From positions 1 through 43,609 of the forward strand of contig NZ_FTNK01000026.1 of assembly GCF_900156375.1 (NCBI RefSeq): DNA of 43,609 nucleotides. Reading direction: 5' to 3'. The position numbers and the translations under genes are program-made. Positions 41,344 to 43,609 of this stretch are shown in pieces. The stretch's first letter is position 1. Each line of letters opens with the position of its first letter. The notes under the pieces were generated by a model, which did no database searches, was not told the origin of the DNA, and was given only the letters and a program-made list of their open reading frames with translations. The stretch is from Paenibacillus macquariensis (lineage in GTDB: Bacteria; Bacillota; Bacilli; Paenibacillales; Paenibacillaceae).

Positions 41344-42396
41344 CTATTGTTCCGATTCAATCGTTTCCCATAACGAGTCCCGTGACACATTAATGTATTT
41401 CAGTTGCTTCATATCATAGAGGAAATCAGGCTTCCGATTGATCATACACATTCCTAAGTCCAAGATTCGCAGGCGCTTCAGCTTCTCTAACTCGGGCGGT
41501 AGCTCATGGATCGAGGTGTATTGAATCGTAAGCCTCTCCAGTTGTTCCAGCTTTCCAATCTCCGGTGGGATGCGGTTTAGGCTGATCTCTTCCTTCGGCT
41601 TGGTCCGATACCCTGGAGTAGGCCGATCCGAGCTCGCACATTGGATGCAAAGCTCTCTCAGGTTCTTTAGCCTGGCTATTGATGCGGGAATACTCTCCAA
41701 ATCAGCCGTCATGATTGTCAAGCGTTCAAGCTTGCTTAATTCGAACAGCCCTTCGGGTAGACGATAAAGATCCTGTTCAAAAATTTCTAGATCACGCAAC
41801 TCTGTAAGCTCCCGGATTCGCTCAGGCAGCTCTGTCAGCCTATGTCCACTTATATAAAGCCAGTCGGCTTTATGCTTAATGGCATCATCTAGCAGACGAT
41901 CCAGTTCCCGGTGAGACTTTAATTTTAAAAATAGCCCTGTAATTCGATCCATCAGTTCGATTGCTTCTTCTTCAGTTACATCCATACCATACATATGTTC
42001 ATGTACAACCGAGTAAAGGTAGTCTCCGCCACCTTCTTTCAAGAAACACAAGTCTTCCGGTAGGCTAGGATAAATCCAATCCGACAGGCGATTTGCCATT
42101 TTCTTCAGTAGGTTCCCGCTTTCTTCGCAGCATCTATAAAAATTGTAGGTTCCTGCGGTATAAAAGGCATGACTGCGATAGGTATTACTTATTTGTGTAA
42201 CTTCATCCATATTATCGTCTTGGATTACGATTGTTTTCACCAGATAGGGTTCCAGCTCTTCCAATACGCTTGTGTAATTGCCCTGTACCATATCAGCCGA
42301 TATTTTCTCCCCAAGTACAAAACATTCCGAGTTCAGTATTGCCAAATCTATTATCTGTTCGTAAGCTTCACCTCTAGGGTCTGTATACATTCTCAT
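41344..42396 (-). CDS. leucine-rich repeat protein
   Basis: About 350 residues, soluble. The N-terminal half is helical and acidic; from about residue 195 come bacterial-type LRRs: LTELPERIRELTELRDLEIF, LYRLPEGLFELSKLERLTIM, LESIPASIARLKNLRELCIQ, LNRIPPEIGKLEQLERLTIQ and IHELPPELEKLKRLRILDLG. Such repeats serve protein binding; no enzyme domain is seen. ATG 42396 has GGAG 9 bases upstream and is preferred over ATG 42417. It is a single gene with a repeat element directly at its 3' end. Confidence 0.85.
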   Translation of the reverse strand: MRMYTDPRGEAYEQIIDLAILNSECFVLGEKISADMVQGNYTSVLEELEPYLVKTIVIQDDNMDEVTQISNTYRSHAFYTAGTYNFYRCCEESGNLLKKMANRLSDWIYPSLPEDLCFLKEGGGDYLYSVVHEHMYGMDVTEEEAIELMDRITGLFLKLKSHRELDRLLDDAIKHKADWLYISGHRLTELPERIRELTELRDLEIFEQDLYRLPEGLFELSKLERLTIMTADLESIPASIARLKNLRELCIQCASSDRPTPGYRTKPKEEISLNRIPPEIGKLEQLERLTIQYTSIHELPPELEKLKRLRILDLGMCMINRKPDFLYDMKQLKYINVSRDSLWETIESEQ

Positions 42397-42491
42397 CCCA
42401 TAAGTCTCCATTCCCATTCAAAGTAATAATATTCCTATTGGCATCATGCCATAATTTGGATCCAATCTCAGTATTGATGTGTCCGAAGGTA

Positions 42492-43076
42492 TTACTTTTC
42501 AGCACTTATCTTCTCAACAAAATAATTCTTCGCAATTTCATAATTCCAAATTTGTGCTTCAACATATGGTATTGTGCCTTCCGGGATCATTGAGTCTATC
42601 TTATCCATAAACTCATTTGTAATTAGAGACCTTATTTCTGTTAATGTAAAGATTTGTCCATGATAACTAGGCTGGTACAACGCTTTAGGTTTGTCTCTAG
42701 CTATCCAATATGAAACCATACTGTCCGGTAATGTGAAACTTATATCACTCTCATTAAATATTGAGATAGGAATTTGGAGCATATCGACGACTAAACCTGT
42801 AGATAATGAATAATTTTCTATCCAAGTTGCTGACCCAAGCACAGAATACAAAGGATATTCATCTTTCGGTTTACCACCTTTTTGGATGAATCCAGCCCTC
42901 AACCAGGCTTCTGTTTCTAATCGATTTTCCCAACATTGAAGTGGTTCCTTAAATCTCTCAAAAAAAGGAGTGTCATCACACAAATCTTCCATTACTTCTA
43001 AAGCTTCAGTCTTAGATAGTGCAGACAAACTTCTAAAAGGCACAGTATCATAGCAGTGAGTTATGTATTCAATAAT
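42492..43076 (-). CDS. conserved hypothetical protein with apparent ATT start
   Basis: The frame runs from ATT 43076 and gives about 195 residues: IEYITHCYDTVPFRSLSALS, KTEALEVMEDLCDDTPFFER and further DISFTLPDSMVSYWIARDKP, TIPYVEAQIWNYE. I recall related proteins of Bacillales that begin M-I-E-Y-I-T-H-C-Y-D-T; function unknown. AAAGGAGG (43085-43092) lies 8 bases before ATT 43076, while the only standard start (GTG 43043) has no ribosome site. Either ATT is used or the start codon has been lost by one base change. Confidence 0.7.
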   Translation of the reverse strand: MIEYITHCYDTVPFRSLSALSKTEALEVMEDLCDDTPFFERFKEPLQCWENRLETEAWLRAGFIQKGGKPKDEYPLYSVLGSATWIENYSLSTGLVVDMLQIPISIFNESDISFTLPDSMVSYWIARDKPKALYQPSYHGQIFTLTEIRSLITNEFMDKIDSMIPEGTIPYVEAQIWNYEIAKNYFVEKISAEK

Positions 43077-43177
43077 TGATATTTCCTCCTTTAAAGGCTT
43101 GATGATTTGCGCTGTTTCTAATAATATCTATTTACGAACTTCGTGAATTACTTCTTCCTTGAGTTATTCGCTAACTG

Positions 43178-43266
43178 ATTAAACAATCCTGTCCGTTAGT
43201 TTAATAAAAACAAGGAACACTGCCGCACCTTGTTTCGTTGAACTATCGTGTCCCGTTACTTCAACA
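43178..43266 (+). repeat. CCCGTTAG element (full, short AACAAGG hairpin)
   Basis: Left site ATTAAACAATCCTGTCCGTT-AGTTTAAT, hairpin AACAAGG-AACACTGCCGCA-CCTTGTT, right site TTGAACTATCGTGTCCCGTT and ACTTCAAC. It ends 8 bases before the stop of the next minus-strand gene. Confidence 0.9.
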
Positions 43267-43274
43267 AACGCTAC

Positions 43275-43609
43275 TTATTTCTTTTTAATGGGTATCCATA
43301 TTTCGCTTTTAAATTGCGGCGATGCTACATCTTTCTGCTCATTCCAGAGCATTTCAGGCCCTTCGCATAGCTCATATTCCGAAGACGGAAACCATTCGGA
43401 ATAAATGCGTCCCCAGATCTCTTGAAGCGCACTCGGAAAAGAGCCAACGGCCGTGAATACAGCCCATGTAGAGGCTGACACCTCCAGCTGGGCGAAGCCA
43501 TCTCGTGCTTCATTCGTTGTGGCCGCCCCGATGTAATGATCAAGCTCTCCTTTCTCCTCCATCCGCCCTTCACTGAAATTCGTGGAAGCACTGATTAGTC
43601 CTGAAGGCT
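43275..43609 (-). CDS. GyrI-like/AraC effector-binding domain protein (partial, N-terminus off the right edge)
   Basis: The frame is open to the window end and reads PSGLISASTNFSEGRMEEKG, ELDHYIGAATTNEARDGFAQ, LEVSASTWAVFTAVGSFPSA, LQEIWGRIYSEWFPSSEYEL and SEIWIPIKKK. This is the C-terminal half of a GyrI-like (SBP/AraC-effector-binding) domain, with the DHYIGA, W-x-VF-x-x-G and EIWIPI marks. It may be a small-molecule-binding protein alone or the C-terminus of an AraC/MerR-type regulator; the DNA-binding part, if any, is outside. ATG 43562 inside the domain is not a real start. Confidence 0.85.
   Translation of the reverse strand, partial: PSGLISASTNFSEGRMEEKGELDHYIGAATTNEARDGFAQLEVSASTWAVFTAVGSFPSALQEIWGRIYSEWFPSSEYELCEGPEMLWNEQKDVASPQFKSEIWIPIKKK

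Noticed and set aside
5770..43266. Classical integron attC sites
   Set aside because: The core GTTAGCT/GTTAGTT does not fit GTTRRRY strictly, no IntI is seen, and the two ends are direct as well as partly inverted; only a functional resemblance is claimed.

Overview
The window looks like a low-to-middle GC Bacillota chromosome, most likely Paenibacillaceae (Paenibacillus/Brevibacillus type). Signs are strong AGGAGG ribosome sites, frequent TTG starts, a collagen-like Gly-X-Y surface protein, a copper-amine-oxidase-N domain export protein, a DUF3231 protein, an ECF sigma/anti-sigma pair and several SMI1/KNR4 proteins. No rRNA, tRNA, CRISPR array or intact prophage was seen. Most of the window is accessory DNA: short single-gene units, pseudogenes and gene fragments, with few operons.

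Layout. 0-6 kb: collagen-like protein (runs off the left edge), a decayed gene, a SAM methyltransferase, and a LysR regulator divergent from a MetX-like alpha/beta hydrolase plus MFS exporter operon. 6-16 kb: isolated genes (methionine aminopeptidase, DUF3231 protein, zinc-ribbon protein, M23 peptidase, acyltransferase, anchored proteins) and fragments of an oxidoreductase and of MsrA. 16-18 kb: a small VbhA-like antitoxin/partner pair, a decayed neighbour and a secreted protein with an internal duplication. 18-24.5 kb: a same-strand run of putative immunity genes (two TPR-Imm51 paralogues, two SMI1/KNR4 proteins, an LRR-like protein, a DUF4259-like protein and an unknown), two of them broken by point lesions. 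24.7-30 kb: IS fragments (IS4-like, IS3/IS150-like, a possible IS200/IS605 end) around a polyuronate-degradation island (PL6 lyase, a second PL6 fragment, a GH88 fragment, a GH/hydrolase chimera). 30-43.6 kb: two phosphotransferases, a GNAT-pentapeptide-repeat fusion, an IS1595 remnant, the copper-amine-oxidase-N protein, a truncated VirD4-like ATPase, sigma/anti-sigma, a truncated HSP90-like ATPase/metalloprotease, a lipoprotein, a tyrosine-recombinase stub, an LRR protein, a conserved unknown with an apparent ATT start and a GyrI-like protein running off the right edge.

The main observation is a family of about 20 dispersed sites built on the core CCCGTTAG, all in the same orientation. The full form is about 95 bp: a left palindromic site (CTGCCCGTTAG), a terminator-like hairpin and a right palindromic site (GTGTCCCGTTAG). 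Many flank single minus-strand genes, with the full element just 3' of the gene and another site just 5' of it. The arrangement resembles a cassette array (chromosomal-integron-like), although the core does not match the classical attC consensus and no complete recombinase is present; a tyrosine-recombinase N-terminus is cut off within about 20 bp of one collapsed site. A second repeat family (core ACAAGTTCTTGTC) forms hairpins whose two arms co-vary from copy to copy. Several copies start directly at a CCCGTTAG site, so the two families are linked.
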